A DNA stretch of 64,000 nucleotides from Clostridium sp. (lineage in GTDB: Bacteria; Bacillota; Clostridia; Clostridiales; Clostridiaceae), in contig JARKVD010000012.1 of the NCBI GenBank assembly GCA_029851835.1, positions 1 through 64,000 on the forward strand. The letters are read 5' to 3'. The notes beneath the pieces are model-generated. The model searched no databases and was not told the DNA's origin. It saw only the letters and a program-made list of their open reading frames with translations. Each line of letters begins with the position of its first letter. The stretch's first letter is position 1. Shown here one piece after another: positions 8,937 to 17,151 of the stretch. The translations under genes were made by a program, and so were the position numbers.

Positions 8937-10952
8937 TTATTTATTTAAATAATTAGTAAGTACATTCTTAACTATTTGGGTTGGAATTCCACTACCTCCG
9001 CGTCCATAAACATCTTCGATAAACATTGCTATAGATATTCTTGAATTATCTACGTCTGTAGCAACAAACCATCCATTTTCAATTCCCACTTCACCCTGCT
9101 TTTCTTTAATTTCAGCAGTTCCTGTTTTACCAGCAATATTATGGCCTTCTACTTTAGCTGATGTTGCAGTTCCATCAGAATCATTTATCACCGCTGTAAA
9201 TCCATCGATTAATGGTGCTACATTCTCAGGCTTTATTGCAGTTTTCCATACTTCAGCATTAGGATTTAATCCAATATCAAGTCTTGGCTTCATTATTGAA
9301 CCTTCATTAGATAATGCACTATACATAATAGCTACATCTAAAGGCGAAACTAATATCTCACCTTGACCATATCCACTGTCTGCAAGTAAAATATCTTTCT
9401 TTAAATCCCCTGAATTACTTATTTGCGAATTTTCTATTGGGAACTCAAAATTTAACTCTTCACCTATACCAAAGTTTTTAGCTCCATTTATAAACTTCTC
9501 CGCTCCAATATTTAAAGCTGTTTGTCCAAAATATATGTTATCAGAGAATTTAACTGCATCCCTTAAATTTATTGCTCTTCCTGGGTCTGTAACTCTTGTG
9601 ATTTTATAATTTCCCCATGAGCCATCTTTCTGCCACTCTTTTCCGCTTATAGCCACTTCTTGGCTAGGTGTTATTACACCTTCATTTAAGCCTATAGCTG
9701 CTGTAACAAGTTTAATTGTTGAGCCTGGTGAGTATACATTATTAAATCTATTATTAAACTGCTCTCCGTCTAGCTTTTCCCATTTTTCTTTAACTGCTTT
9801 AGTTTTATACGTTACAAATATATTTGAATCATAGGATGGCGAGCTTACCATAGCTAATACTTCTCCTGTTTTTGGATCTACCGCTGTAGCCGCACCCTTT
9901 TCACCATTCATCTCATTATATATTTGAACCTGAAGTGCTGAATCTATAGACAAATTAATATCCTTTCCTGGCATAGCTTCCTTTTCAGCAATTGTTATCT
10001 CTTCCTCTAATTCACCCCTTAGAAGATATATTCTTGCACCATCCTCACCTCTTAAGGAATCCTCATATACCTTTTCTAGTCCAGCTTTTCCAATTAAGCT
10101 AGTTGAATCATACCCCTTATCCTTGCTCATCTCTAACTCTTCTGCAGTAATTGGACCAACATACCCTATTAAATTTCCAAAAGCTTCTTCACCGCTATAT
10201 ACCCTTGAATTCTTATTATTTACTACTACACCTTCAATAGTTGATAGCTTATCCAATTTTTCAAAGTCAGTCTGTAATATATCAACTATAGGTACAAAGT
10301 GCTCTGGATTTGAATTTGCCGCTAACTTTTCTCTAATATAATCTTCACTTATATCTAAGATTGAAGCCATTGATGTAATCTTAGCATCTTTTTCATTTTC
10401 AAATTTACTTGGATGAATTCCAACTGACTTTACAACATCATCTTGAGCTAGAGGATTTCCATCCTTATCAAATATACTTCCACGCTTAGAATAGTTATCC
10501 TCTACCCTGACCTTATCTCCAGCAATCATCTGAGGTAATATTAAACTTTCATCCCATTTTACTTTATAACTTTTCTCTTCCTCTACAAAAGCAATATTAA
10601 AATCTTCAATTACTAAATCTCCAACTATAGATTTAGTTTTCATTGTAAAAGGTATCTCAAGAGATTTTCTATCTCTTCCCTCCTCGTTATTTATTGATAC
10701 GGACATCTCCTCAGCCTTGATTGCTCCATATATGTTTTCATATCTCTCTACAAAAGTATCCTTATCTATATACTTCTTTGATTCTGATGAAAGCATATCA
10801 TACATACCAGAATAATCCGCCTTAATCCATAATTCCTTATATTCATTAAAAGCCTCCTTTATTGGATCTTTCTTTGAACATCCTGCAGCCATAACTGCTA
10901 ACATTAGAATAGTTGCAATTACTAAGCCTAGTTTCTGTATTTTTTTACTCAC
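8937..10952 (-). CDS. MecA-type penicillin-binding protein (transpeptidase lipoprotein)
   Basis: The protein has 671 residues. A lipoprotein signal ends at MAAGC (Cys about 25). It is followed by an NTF2-like MecA_N domain (about 30-145), a PBP dimerisation domain (about 155-320) and a transpeptidase domain. The catalytic motifs are complete: STIK near residue 410, SDN near 469 and KTGTAE near 609. It would crosslink peptidoglycan outside the membrane. The MecA_N/PBP layout is that of PBP2a/PBP3-like class B enzymes, which often have low beta-lactam affinity. It is monocistronic. The upstream region carries TACA...TGTA dyads of the kind read by BlaI/MecI repressors, but no such regulator lies in this window. 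Confidence 0.92.
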   Translation of the reverse strand: MSKKIQKLGLVIATILMLAVMAAGCSKKDPIKEAFNEYKELWIKADYSGMYDMLSSESKKYIDKDTFVERYENIYGAIKAEEMSVSINNEEGRDRKSLEIPFTMKTKSIVGDLVIEDFNIAFVEEEKSYKVKWDESLILPQMIAGDKVRVEDNYSKRGSIFDKDGNPLAQDDVVKSVGIHPSKFENEKDAKITSMASILDISEDYIREKLAANSNPEHFVPIVDILQTDFEKLDKLSTIEGVVVNNKNSRVYSGEEAFGNLIGYVGPITAEELEMSKDKGYDSTSLIGKAGLEKVYEDSLRGEDGARIYLLRGELEEEITIAEKEAMPGKDINLSIDSALQVQIYNEMNGEKGAATAVDPKTGEVLAMVSSPSYDSNIFVTYKTKAVKEKWEKLDGEQFNNRFNNVYSPGSTIKLVTAAIGLNEGVITPSQEVAISGKEWQKDGSWGNYKITRVTDPGRAINLRDAVKFSDNIYFGQTALNIGAEKFINGAKNFGIGEELNFEFPIENSQISNSGDLKKDILLADSGYGQGEILVSPLDVAIMYSALSNEGSIMKPRLDIGLNPNAEVWKTAIKPENVAPLIDGFTAVINDSDGTATSAKVEGHNIAGKTGTAEIKEKQGEVGIENGWFVATDVDNSRISIAMFIEDVYGRGGSGIPTQIVKNVLTNYLNK

Positions 10953-11046
10953 TTATATCCCCTCCCTATAAATTAATCTTAATAATGTTAACTAAAGCAT
11001 AGATCTGGACACTTACTGATGCATATTTATAAAACATTTAAGTGTA

Positions 11047-11101
11047 TACATATAATTGTAAATATACCTGTCAATTTATTCAATATACTTTACATAATGT
11101 A
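11047..11101 (-). promoter_or_regulatory. Candidate PBP promoter with TACA/TGTA dyads
   Basis: A perfect minus-strand -35 TTGACA lies at 11069-11074, with a weak -10 TATGTA at 11047-11052 (spacing 16). TACA-N6-TGTA (11047-11060) overlaps the -10, and the palindrome TTTACATAATGTAAA is centred at 11096 upstream. TACA/TGTA dyads are the core of BlaI/MecI operators. The remaining sequence of 10953-11276 includes a weak match to the second half of the dispersed repeat at about 10991-11020 and nothing else I can assign. Confidence 0.45.
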
Positions 11102-11211
11102 AACATATTAATTGTCATGCTCAATTACCTCAATCGTAGCCCCTAAAATGATTAAATCACATAAACAAACTCAAACTAATGACATAACTAATTAAACTTC
11201 ATTAATATGAT

Positions 11212-11249
11212 AAAAAGGTATTCTTAAAATTTAAGAATACCTTTTTTAT
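11212..11249 (-). terminator. Terminator of the trx/ohrR operon
   Basis: AAAAGGTATTCTTA pairs with TAAGAATACCTTTT across a tiny loop. A T-run follows on both strands, so it can work bidirectionally. It lies about 30 bases after the regulator's stop codon. Confidence 0.9.
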
Positions 11250-11276
11250 ATTATCCTAGGTTTATTAGAATATTAA

Positions 11277-11708
11277 TTATTTTAAGCATTGTAATAAGTT
11301 TTCCAAATTATGCATTAGTTCCTTAGCCTGATTCTTTGAAATATTCATCTTACAAAATACCTCACCAGGAACATCAAGAATTTCACTCTTTAGCTTAATT
11401 CCATCCTCTGTTAAATTAACTATAACAACTCTATCATCATTAATATCTCGATGCCTTGTTATAAGTCCTCTTTGCTCAAGCTTTTTTAGTAGTGGTGTTA
11501 AGGTCCCTGAATCCAGATGTAATCTCTGTCCAATCTCCTTAACAGTCATCTGCTCCTCTTCCCATACAACAAGCATAGCTACATATTGAGTATATGTGAG
11601 GTTATGCTTATCAAGAATTGGTTTATAAAGCTTTATTACTTCTCTTGAAGCCGCATAAAGGGCAAAACATATTTGATTTTCTAACTTAATACAATCGCAT
11701 TTACTCAT
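11277..11708 (-). CDS. OhrR-like MarR family peroxide-sensing repressor
   Basis: This is a 143-residue winged-helix MarR protein. Cys14 lies in NQICFALYAASR, which matches the reactive N-terminal cysteine region of OhrR, the organic-hydroperoxide sensor. The recognition-helix region (HLDSGTLTPLLKKLEQRGLI) is well conserved. It is the last gene of the trxA-trxB-ohrR-like transcript, 30 bases after the flavoprotein gene, so it may autoregulate the thiol-repair genes. No ohr gene is in the window. The exact ligand is inferred. Confidence 0.82.
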   Translation of the reverse strand: MSKCDCIKLENQICFALYAASREVIKLYKPILDKHNLTYTQYVAMLVVWEEEQMTVKEIGQRLHLDSGTLTPLLKKLEQRGLITRHRDINDDRVVIVNLTEDGIKLKSEILDVPGEVFCKMNISKNQAKELMHNLENLLQCLK

Positions 11709-11738
11709 TACAAAACTCTCCTAAACCTAATAACCTAT

Positions 11739-12614
11739 CTATTTTGCTTCTGCTTTCTTTAAAGCATCTACATAGGAAACTGCAGATAAAGCTGCAATGT
11801 TTCCTTCTCCTGCTGATTTAATATATTGATATGGCTTTCCAACAATATCGCCAGCGGCGAAGCATCCATTCAAATTAGTTTTCATTAATCTATCAACTTC
11901 TACGTGGTTATCTACAATCTTTAATCCTGGAACTAACTGTCCTGGTGAAATACTGTCTCTAAGAATAAATAATCCATCGGTCTCAATCTCTCTATTCTTT
12001 AAGATTAGCTTTTCAACCTTATCTTCTCCAATTATTTCTACCGGAGTATCTTTAACCACCTCTATAGAACTGTCTACTTCAACTTCTTCTTTATAAGTTG
12101 GTATATAGTAAACCTTTGAAGCTATAGAGCTTATGAAGTTAGCTTCTTCTTCTTCTTTTTTACTGTCAGCAATTATGGTAACAACCTTATCCTTATATAA
12201 AGGTGCATCACATGTTGCACAATATCCAACACCTTTACCTAATAATCTTTCTTCTCCAGGGAATAGTTTTCCATACTGTATTCCAGTAGCTAATATAACT
12301 GAAGTAGCTTCATACATTTTGTCATTTACCATTAAGGCATAATAATTACCCATGGCGTAGATATTGTTAACTTTCTCATTAGTTATACTAATATCCATAG
12401 CTTTTATATGTTTTTCAAACTCTTCTTTTATTGCTTTCCCGCTCATTCCATAGAAACCTAGATAGTTATTTATTTCATGGGCCTTTACTAACTTTCCAGA
12501 AAGGTCATCATTTCCAAATATAATAAAACTTTTCTTTCTTATTTTTGCATTAAGTGCTGCAGATAACCCGGCTGGACCACTCCCCACTATAGCAATATCA
12601 TATCTTTCACTCAT
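11739..12614 (-). CDS. trxB: Flavin thioredoxin reductase lacking NADPH motifs (ferredoxin-type FFTR-like)
   Basis: The protein has 291 residues, shorter than the usual 305-320 of TrxB. The FAD motif GSGPAG is at residues 11-16, the redox-active CATC at 132-135, and the C-terminal FAD motif CFAAGDIVG is present. After CATC, the place where NADPH-dependent enzymes have GGGxSA and HRRxxxR reads VVTIIADSKKEEEE and YYIPTYKEE, so the NADPH-binding signature is absent. Clostridial ferredoxin-dependent flavin thioredoxin reductases have this layout. It probably reduces the thioredoxin encoded 22 bases upstream, using ferredoxin electrons. The electron donor is inferred, not shown. Confidence 0.85.
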   Translation of the reverse strand: MSERYDIAIVGSGPAGLSAALNAKIRKKSFIIFGNDDLSGKLVKAHEINNYLGFYGMSGKAIKEEFEKHIKAMDISITNEKVNNIYAMGNYYALMVNDKMYEATSVILATGIQYGKLFPGEERLLGKGVGYCATCDAPLYKDKVVTIIADSKKEEEEANFISSIASKVYYIPTYKEEVEVDSSIEVVKDTPVEIIGEDKVEKLILKNREIETDGLFILRDSISPGQLVPGLKIVDNHVEVDRLMKTNLNGCFAAGDIVGKPYQYIKSAGEGNIAALSAVSYVDALKKAEAK

Positions 12615-12636
12615 AATTTTCTCCTCAAAATTTAGG

Positions 12637-12945
12637 TTATACGTGAGCCTCTACCATTTGCTTAATTTGCTCTTTTGGCATAAACCCAACGTTACCAGCA
12701 ACCTTTTCTCCATCTTTAAATACCATTACAGTTGGTATTGATGCAACCTTATAAGACATCGCAATGTCAGGGCTCTTATCAACGTCAACTTTTACAAAGC
12801 TTACTCCACTCATTTCATTTCCTAACTCTTCAAATATCGGAGCTAACATTTTGCATGGTCCACACCAATCAGCAAAGAAGTCAACTACAACCACACCATT
12901 TTTTATTTCTTCTTTAAATTCAACTGAATTAACTATTCTTGACAT
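12637..12945 (-). CDS. trxA: Thioredoxin
   Basis: This is a 102-residue single-domain thioredoxin with the WCGPC active site at residues 27-31 and the cis-proline region SIPTVMVF. It is a cytosolic dithiol reductant for reductases and oxidised proteins. The start follows TAAGGAGGAATATAT, a near-perfect ribosome site. It is the first gene of the redox operon with its reductase and the OhrR-like regulator. Confidence 0.95.
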   Translation of the reverse strand: MSRIVNSVEFKEEIKNGVVVVDFFADWCGPCKMLAPIFEELGNEMSGVSFVKVDVDKSPDIAMSYKVASIPTVMVFKDGEKVAGNVGFMPKEQIKQMVEAHV

Positions 12946-13117
12946 ATATATTCCTCCTTAGATAAATTAAATTTAGGTAAATACTATTTTTACAAATTTA
13001 ATTTTATACAATTTAATTTCTTAATATCAATTTACTATTTTTAATGATAAAAGTCAAGTAAATTTTATTTATAAATTTATTATCTTCAAATCCTTTGTTT
13101 TTATTTATTTTATTTTT

Positions 13118-13156
13118 ATAAAATAATGAGCTAGATATTTATCTAGCTCATTAAAA
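13118..13156 (-). terminator. Terminator of the zinc-ribbon gene
   Basis: TAATGAGCTAGAT (13124-13136) pairs perfectly with ATCTAGCTCATTA (13141-13153) around a 4-nt loop. TTTTATAAAAATAAAA follows on the minus strand. Confidence 0.9.
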
Positions 13157-13162
13157 ATACTC

Positions 13163-13501
13163 TTATATTTTCTTAACAAATTCTGATTTTAAAGACATAG
13201 CTCCAAATCCATCTATTTTACAGTCAATATTGTGGTCACCTTCAACAAGCTTTATGTTTTTCACTTTAGTTCCTTGCTTAAGTGCTGAAGATGCTCCCTT
13301 AACCTTTAAATCTTTTATAATAGTTACAGAATCTCCATCCTTTAAGATGTTCCCGTTTGCATCTTTAACTACTAACTCATCACTATTAGCTTCCTCTGCT
13401 CCAGCAACCCACTCATGTCCACATTCGGGACAAACAATGAAAGTTCCATCATCATAAGTATATTCCGAATTACATTTAGGGCAATTTGGTAATTTATCCA
13501 T
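13163..13501 (-). CDS. yjdM: YjdM/PhnA-type zinc-ribbon protein
   Basis: The protein has 112 residues. An N-terminal zinc ribbon (CPKCNSEY...CPECGHEW) is followed by a small beta domain with [19 protein letters not shown], the hallmark of the YjdM/PhnA ('alkylphosphonate uptake operon') family. The old phosphonate annotation is historical and the biochemical role is unclear. It is monocistronic with a good terminator. Confidence 0.9.
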   Translation of the reverse strand: MDKLPNCPKCNSEYTYDDGTFIVCPECGHEWVAGAEEANSDELVVKDANGNILKDGDSVTIIKDLKVKGASSALKQGTKVKNIKLVEGDHNIDCKIDGFGAMSLKSEFVKKI

Positions 13502-13723
13502 TATCTAATTCCTCCACTTGATTTATTGATAACTTATATTTAAAAGTTATCCTCCCTCTTTATTTCAGCTTAATCAAGACTTTCTAGAGGGATATATACA
13601 AGTTTATATGATATCATAGTATATCCTTTATGACAAACCTAGAGAAATTTTAAAGGTTCTTCCTTTATAATATAAGATGCTGATTAAAGTAATCAACATC
13701 TTACTAATACTAAAAGTTATATT

Positions 13724-13798
13724 CTATTTTTTCATAAATTTTTTAATCATCTTTTTCATGCTTTTTAATTTCTTTTCTAATAAATTATTGAGTTTCAT
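13724..13798 (-). CDS. Putative 24-residue amphipathic cationic peptide
   Basis: An ORF of 24 codons starts with ATG at 13798, behind an excellent ribosome site (AAAAGGAGG, complement of 13810-13818, spacing about 11). The peptide begins MKLNNLLEKKLK and ends MIKKFMKK. It has about ten lysines spaced among Leu/Ile/Met/Phe, so it would form a cationic amphipathic helix resembling phenol-soluble modulins or a type I toxin. No family is recognised. It occupies an otherwise gene-free stretch (13502-13977). The rest of that stretch holds a 12-bp imperfect hairpin at 13679-13703 with no T-run and no other assignable feature. Confidence 0.45.
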   Translation of the reverse strand: MKLNNLLEKKLKSMKKMIKKFMKK

Positions 13799-13977
13799 AG
13801 GTTATATTTCCTCCTTTTAGTATTTTAGCAGTATTATAAAATCTCCTCTTTATTAGAATTTCCTTATAATTAAATTTTATAAGGCCATAAATGTTTCTTA
13901 GATTGCTATTAACCTCTCACCTATTCCACAATAAACTACTATTACCTATAAAATATCTCCCTAATTATCCTGCTTAC

Positions 13978-14727
13978 CTATAAAAAAAGTTTTTTTAATT
14001 TAATTAATTCCATCATTTTCTGCTTATTAGTTTCAAATTGAATCTTTCTGCCACCATTGGCCCCTGATGGATGTGGAAATCCAAATAAAATTTGATCTTC
14101 ACCAATTATTCCTTCAGCTTTTAATTTACATAAAACCTCTTCAACAGCTTTCCCTAATGGAATTAATAGTATCTCATTGGCATTATCAAGTCTTTTAAAT
14201 TCCTCCATAAAATTTTCGTAAACATATTTTATTAGAAACTCACTTTTAATAAGCTTTGGTGTATGCCCAGTATAATTTTCTTTATTAACAAATACAGGAT
14301 AAGGCACTAATGAAATTGTATGTAATAACTCATCTTTACTGCTAAATAATTCACTACAATTATCTATATCTAGTGCTCTATTTAATTCTAAACCATTTAA
14401 CATTTCAATAAGATTTTTTCTTAAACTTCCACTAAATCTACCTGCAACCTTACATGCATACTGTATCTCTTTAATATTATTCCCCTTTTCTAATTCTTTT
14501 CTCGCAATAGCTATGGCTGTACTCATTTGCTGAAAACCAGGTGTTATTCCAACAATAAATACCTTTGCCCTTGGGTTAAAATACTCATTATGAGGAGCAT
14601 AATATATTTCTAACTTTTCATTTTTCTCTATTAAAAATGACTCAATGAGCAGCTCATTCCTTGTGTATTTATCCTTTAAAGGAAGCCTTTTTATTGCTTC
14701 TTTGTAATCTACTAATGTTTTTTTCAT
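13978..14727 (-). CDS. Uracil-DNA-glycosylase superfamily protein
   Basis: The protein has 249 residues. VFIVGITPGFQQ near residue 55 matches the first active-site motif of the UDG fold, and GFPHPSGANG near residue 225 matches the HPSP-like second motif. There is no Fe-S cysteine set like that of family 4 UDGs. It is probably a base-excision or nucleic-acid-binding member of an uncharacterised branch. It stands alone on the minus strand. The substrate is unknown. Confidence 0.7.
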   Translation of the reverse strand: MKKTLVDYKEAIKRLPLKDKYTRNELLIESFLIEKNEKLEIYYAPHNEYFNPRAKVFIVGITPGFQQMSTAIAIARKELEKGNNIKEIQYACKVAGRFSGSLRKNLIEMLNGLELNRALDIDNCSELFSSKDELLHTISLVPYPVFVNKENYTGHTPKLIKSEFLIKYVYENFMEEFKRLDNANEILLIPLGKAVEEVLCKLKAEGIIGEDQILFGFPHPSGANGGRKIQFETNKQKMMELIKLKKLFL

Positions 14728-14803
14728 TCCTCAACACCACCTAAATACTTTTAACTATACTCTATATTAGTATTAATAAATACTGCTAAAATAATTTTAA
14801 TTT

Positions 14804-14856
14804 ATAAAAAAATAACCCTAAAAAATAGATTCTTATAAATCTACTTTTTAAGGTTG
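14804..14856 (-). terminator. Terminator of the YhcH family gene
   Basis: A long imperfect hairpin has AACC...TAGATT as the left arm and AATCTA...GGTT as the right arm. TATTTTTTTATAAA follows on the minus strand, just after the stop at 14864. Confidence 0.8.
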
Positions 14857-14863
14857 TTTATTT

Positions 14864-15322
14864 TTAAACTGTCTTTATCTTAAATACTATCTTTTTAACT
14901 GTATCTATCTTACCGCATTCTATCCCTGGCTTATGTCCATCATGAGGTAAGAATAAAGCAAAGGAACCCTCCTCTATTACAGTTCTTGTGTAATCCTTAG
15001 TATCCTCATAGAAGATAACATCTTTTGTATCTGATAAATCTTCAGTAACTATAAGCTTTTCTCTAAGCTTATAATCCATAACCTCTTTACCAGATCTTAT
15101 ATATTGAACGTCAATATATTTATTATGTGTTTCAAATCTACATTCACCTTCTGGCTTAGTTTCATAAGTTTGAACCATTGCAAATAAATCATCACCTAAG
15201 ATTTCGTATCTTCCATCTTCTAGGTTATCCTCTTCTACCTTTCTTACAAACTTTAAAATCTCACTAGCATTAATGTGTAATCCATCATATTTTTCTATGT
15301 TGCTAATGCTATCAACTATCAT
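14864..15322 (-). CDS. YhcH/YjgK/YiaL family cupin-like protein
   Basis: The protein has 152 residues with a double-stranded beta-helix fold. GECRFETHNKYIDVQYIRSG holds conserved metal-ligand candidates (His, Glu). ALFLPHDGHKPG is the family signature near residue 125. Members are linked to sialic-acid or sugar-acid catabolism, often as anomerases. No sugar genes are adjacent here, so the substrate cannot be assigned. It is monocistronic. Confidence 0.88.
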   Translation of the reverse strand: MIVDSISNIEKYDGLHINASEILKFVRKVEEDNLEDGRYEILGDDLFAMVQTYETKPEGECRFETHNKYIDVQYIRSGKEVMDYKLREKLIVTEDLSDTKDVIFYEDTKDYTRTVIEEGSFALFLPHDGHKPGIECGKIDTVKKIVFKIKTV

Positions 15323-15505
15323 GTTTATCCCCCTTAAACTACTCCTATGTTCTTATACTAGCTTTTACATGAGTATTGTTATTATTAGTTTAACTATTGA
15401 TTATTTTACCATATGATAATGCTGATTTTCTACATTTATTAATAAAACTGATGTCATACATACCTTAATTTAAATTTAAATAATTTATTATGTTCCTTTA
15501 GTATG

Positions 15506-16300
15506 CTAAGCAAACATGATTCTGTCTGAAAGTTCTTCTTTGAAGGTAACTTTATTAAATTCTTCTATAAGTACATTTTTAGTCAAATTACGCTTTTCTA
15601 TTTGCCCTATATCGAGTATACTTTCTCCTCTATGCATCATAATAAGTCTATTTCCAAATTCTATAGCATGATTTAAATTATGAGTTACCATTATTGCTGT
15701 AATTTTCTTTTCTTTAATTATGCTATTTGTAAGATTTATAATAGTCTCTGAGGTTTTAGGATCCAAGGCTGCCGTATGTTCATCTAAAAGTAAAACTTTA
15801 GGTGTATTTAATGTAGCCATAAGTAAAGAAAGTGCCTGCCTTTGACCTCCAGACAACAATCCTACCTTTGTGTTAATCTTATCCTCAAGACCTAAATTCA
15901 ATATAGAAAGATGATTCTTAAATTCCTCTATCTTTTTTTTGTTGCTTCCTAATGAAAGTCCAAAACTATGGCCCTTATTATCTGCCAAGGATAAGTTTTC
16001 TAAAATAGTCATAGATGGTGATGTTCCTTTAGTTGGATCTTGAAACACTCTGCTTATAAATTTTGCTCTTCTATGTTCTTTTAAATTAGTTATATCTTTT
16101 TCTTCTAAGGTTATTTTACCTGAATCTATCTCTAAGGCCCCAGATATTACGTTTAAAAGAGTAGATTTTCCAGCTCCATTACTTCCGACAACAGTTATAA
16201 AATCCCCTTTATTTATCTTCAAATTAAAATTATCAAATATAACTGTTTCATTTATTGTTCCTCTATTAAACCCTTTATTAATCGAATCTATATTAAGCAT
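15506..16300 (-). CDS. ABC transporter ATP-binding protein (TrpZ-like)
   Basis: The protein has 264 residues. Walker A is GSNGAGKS, the signature is LLSGGQRQALSL, Walker B is VLLLDEHTA and the switch His is in VTHNLNHA. It energises the importer formed with the permease (8-base overlap upstream) and the lipoprotein encoded before it. The family pairs with ABC_sub_bind lipoproteins, which are implicated in aromatic amino-acid uptake (TrpXYZ). The operon leader suggests HutP control, which would make a histidine-related substrate more likely. Confidence 0.9.
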   Translation of the reverse strand: MLNIDSINKGFNRGTINETVIFDNFNLKINKGDFITVVGSNGAGKSTLLNVISGALEIDSGKITLEEKDITNLKEHRRAKFISRVFQDPTKGTSPSMTILENLSLADNKGHSFGLSLGSNKKKIEEFKNHLSILNLGLEDKINTKVGLLSGGQRQALSLLMATLNTPKVLLLDEHTAALDPKTSETIINLTNSIIKEKKITAIMVTHNLNHAIEFGNRLIMMHRGESILDIGQIEKRNLTKNVLIEEFNKVTFKEELSDRIMFA

Positions 16301-17150
16301 TTAGTTGCCACCTCCTCTTTGAAGGAATCTTAATATTATTTATAATTATGGCAATAACCACTATTAATGATGTTATTAATTTTAAATCTGTTGGTGGAAA
16401 TCCTAAATCTATGGCTAACCCAACACTTAATTTATATAAAAAGGCACCTATTATAACAACTGTAGTTCCTTTTAATAACCTGCTTTTCTTAAAAACAGAT
16501 TGTCCAAGTATTATTGAAGCTAAGGCTATTACTATAAATCCAGTTCCCATAGATATATCTGAAAATCCTTGATGTTGCGCCATTATAGCTCCGCTTAAGG
16601 CTACAAGTCCATTAGATATCATAAGTCCTACTATTTTAATTGTTCCCTTGTTTACTCCAAGAGAAGTAACTAATGTATCATTATCTCCTGTGGCTCTTAA
16701 TATAAAGCCAAACTTAGTTTTAAATAAAACATCCATCAATAATTTAACTACTAAAACTATTAATCCTAGAATAATAATTATTGATATATTATTAGAGAAT
16801 ATGCTCCCCTTATTAAACATGGGAATATTTGCCTTTCCCATTATTCTTAAATTTATAGAATATAATCCTATCATAACTAGAATCCCTGATAAAAGATTGG
16901 TTATTTTTAGTTTCACATGAAGTATTCCTGTAACTAAACCACCAATAGCCCCCCCTATAAAGGCTACTCCTAGTGACATAAAAGGATCTATCCCTTTGAT
17001 TATAAGTGCTCCAGTAATTGCAGCACCTAAGCTAAATGTTCCATCTACAGATAAATCTGGAAAATCTAATATTGTATATGTTATATATACTCCTAGAGCT
17101 CCTACCGCAAAAATAAGTCCCTGTTCTAAAACTCCTAAAAGGAAGGTCAT
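16293..17150 (-). CDS. ABC transporter permease (TrpY-like, LivH/RbsC fold)
   Basis: This 285-residue membrane protein has eight or nine hydrophobic segments. The N-terminal region DFPDLSVDGTFSLGAAITGA matches the BPD_transp_2 permeases of the ABC_sub_bind system. The start codon overlaps nothing and lies one base from the lipoprotein stop. The stop overlaps the ATPase start by 8 bases, which indicates coupled translation. It forms the transmembrane channel of the importer. Confidence 0.92.
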   Translation of the reverse strand: MTFLLGVLEQGLIFAVGALGVYITYTILDFPDLSVDGTFSLGAAITGALIIKGIDPFMSLGVAFIGGAIGGLVTGILHVKLKITNLLSGILVMIGLYSINLRIMGKANIPMFNKGSIFSNNISIIIILGLIVLVVKLLMDVLFKTKFGFILRATGDNDTLVTSLGVNKGTIKIVGLMISNGLVALSGAIMAQHQGFSDISMGTGFIVIALASIILGQSVFKKSRLLKGTTVVIIGAFLYKLSVGLAIDLGFPPTDLKLITSLIVVIAIIINNIKIPSKRRWQLNA

Positions 17151-17151
17151 A

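Noticed and set aside
10991..11020. A degenerate second half of the two-hairpin repeat
   Set aside because: AAAGCATAGATCTGGACACTTACT resembles the 3' half, but there is no first hairpin and the match is too weak to annotate.
13679..13703. Another copy of the two-hairpin repeat
   Set aside because: The hairpin plan is similar, but the sequence lacks the CCAAATC/GATTTGG core and the CTTACTTA end, so I left it out of the family.
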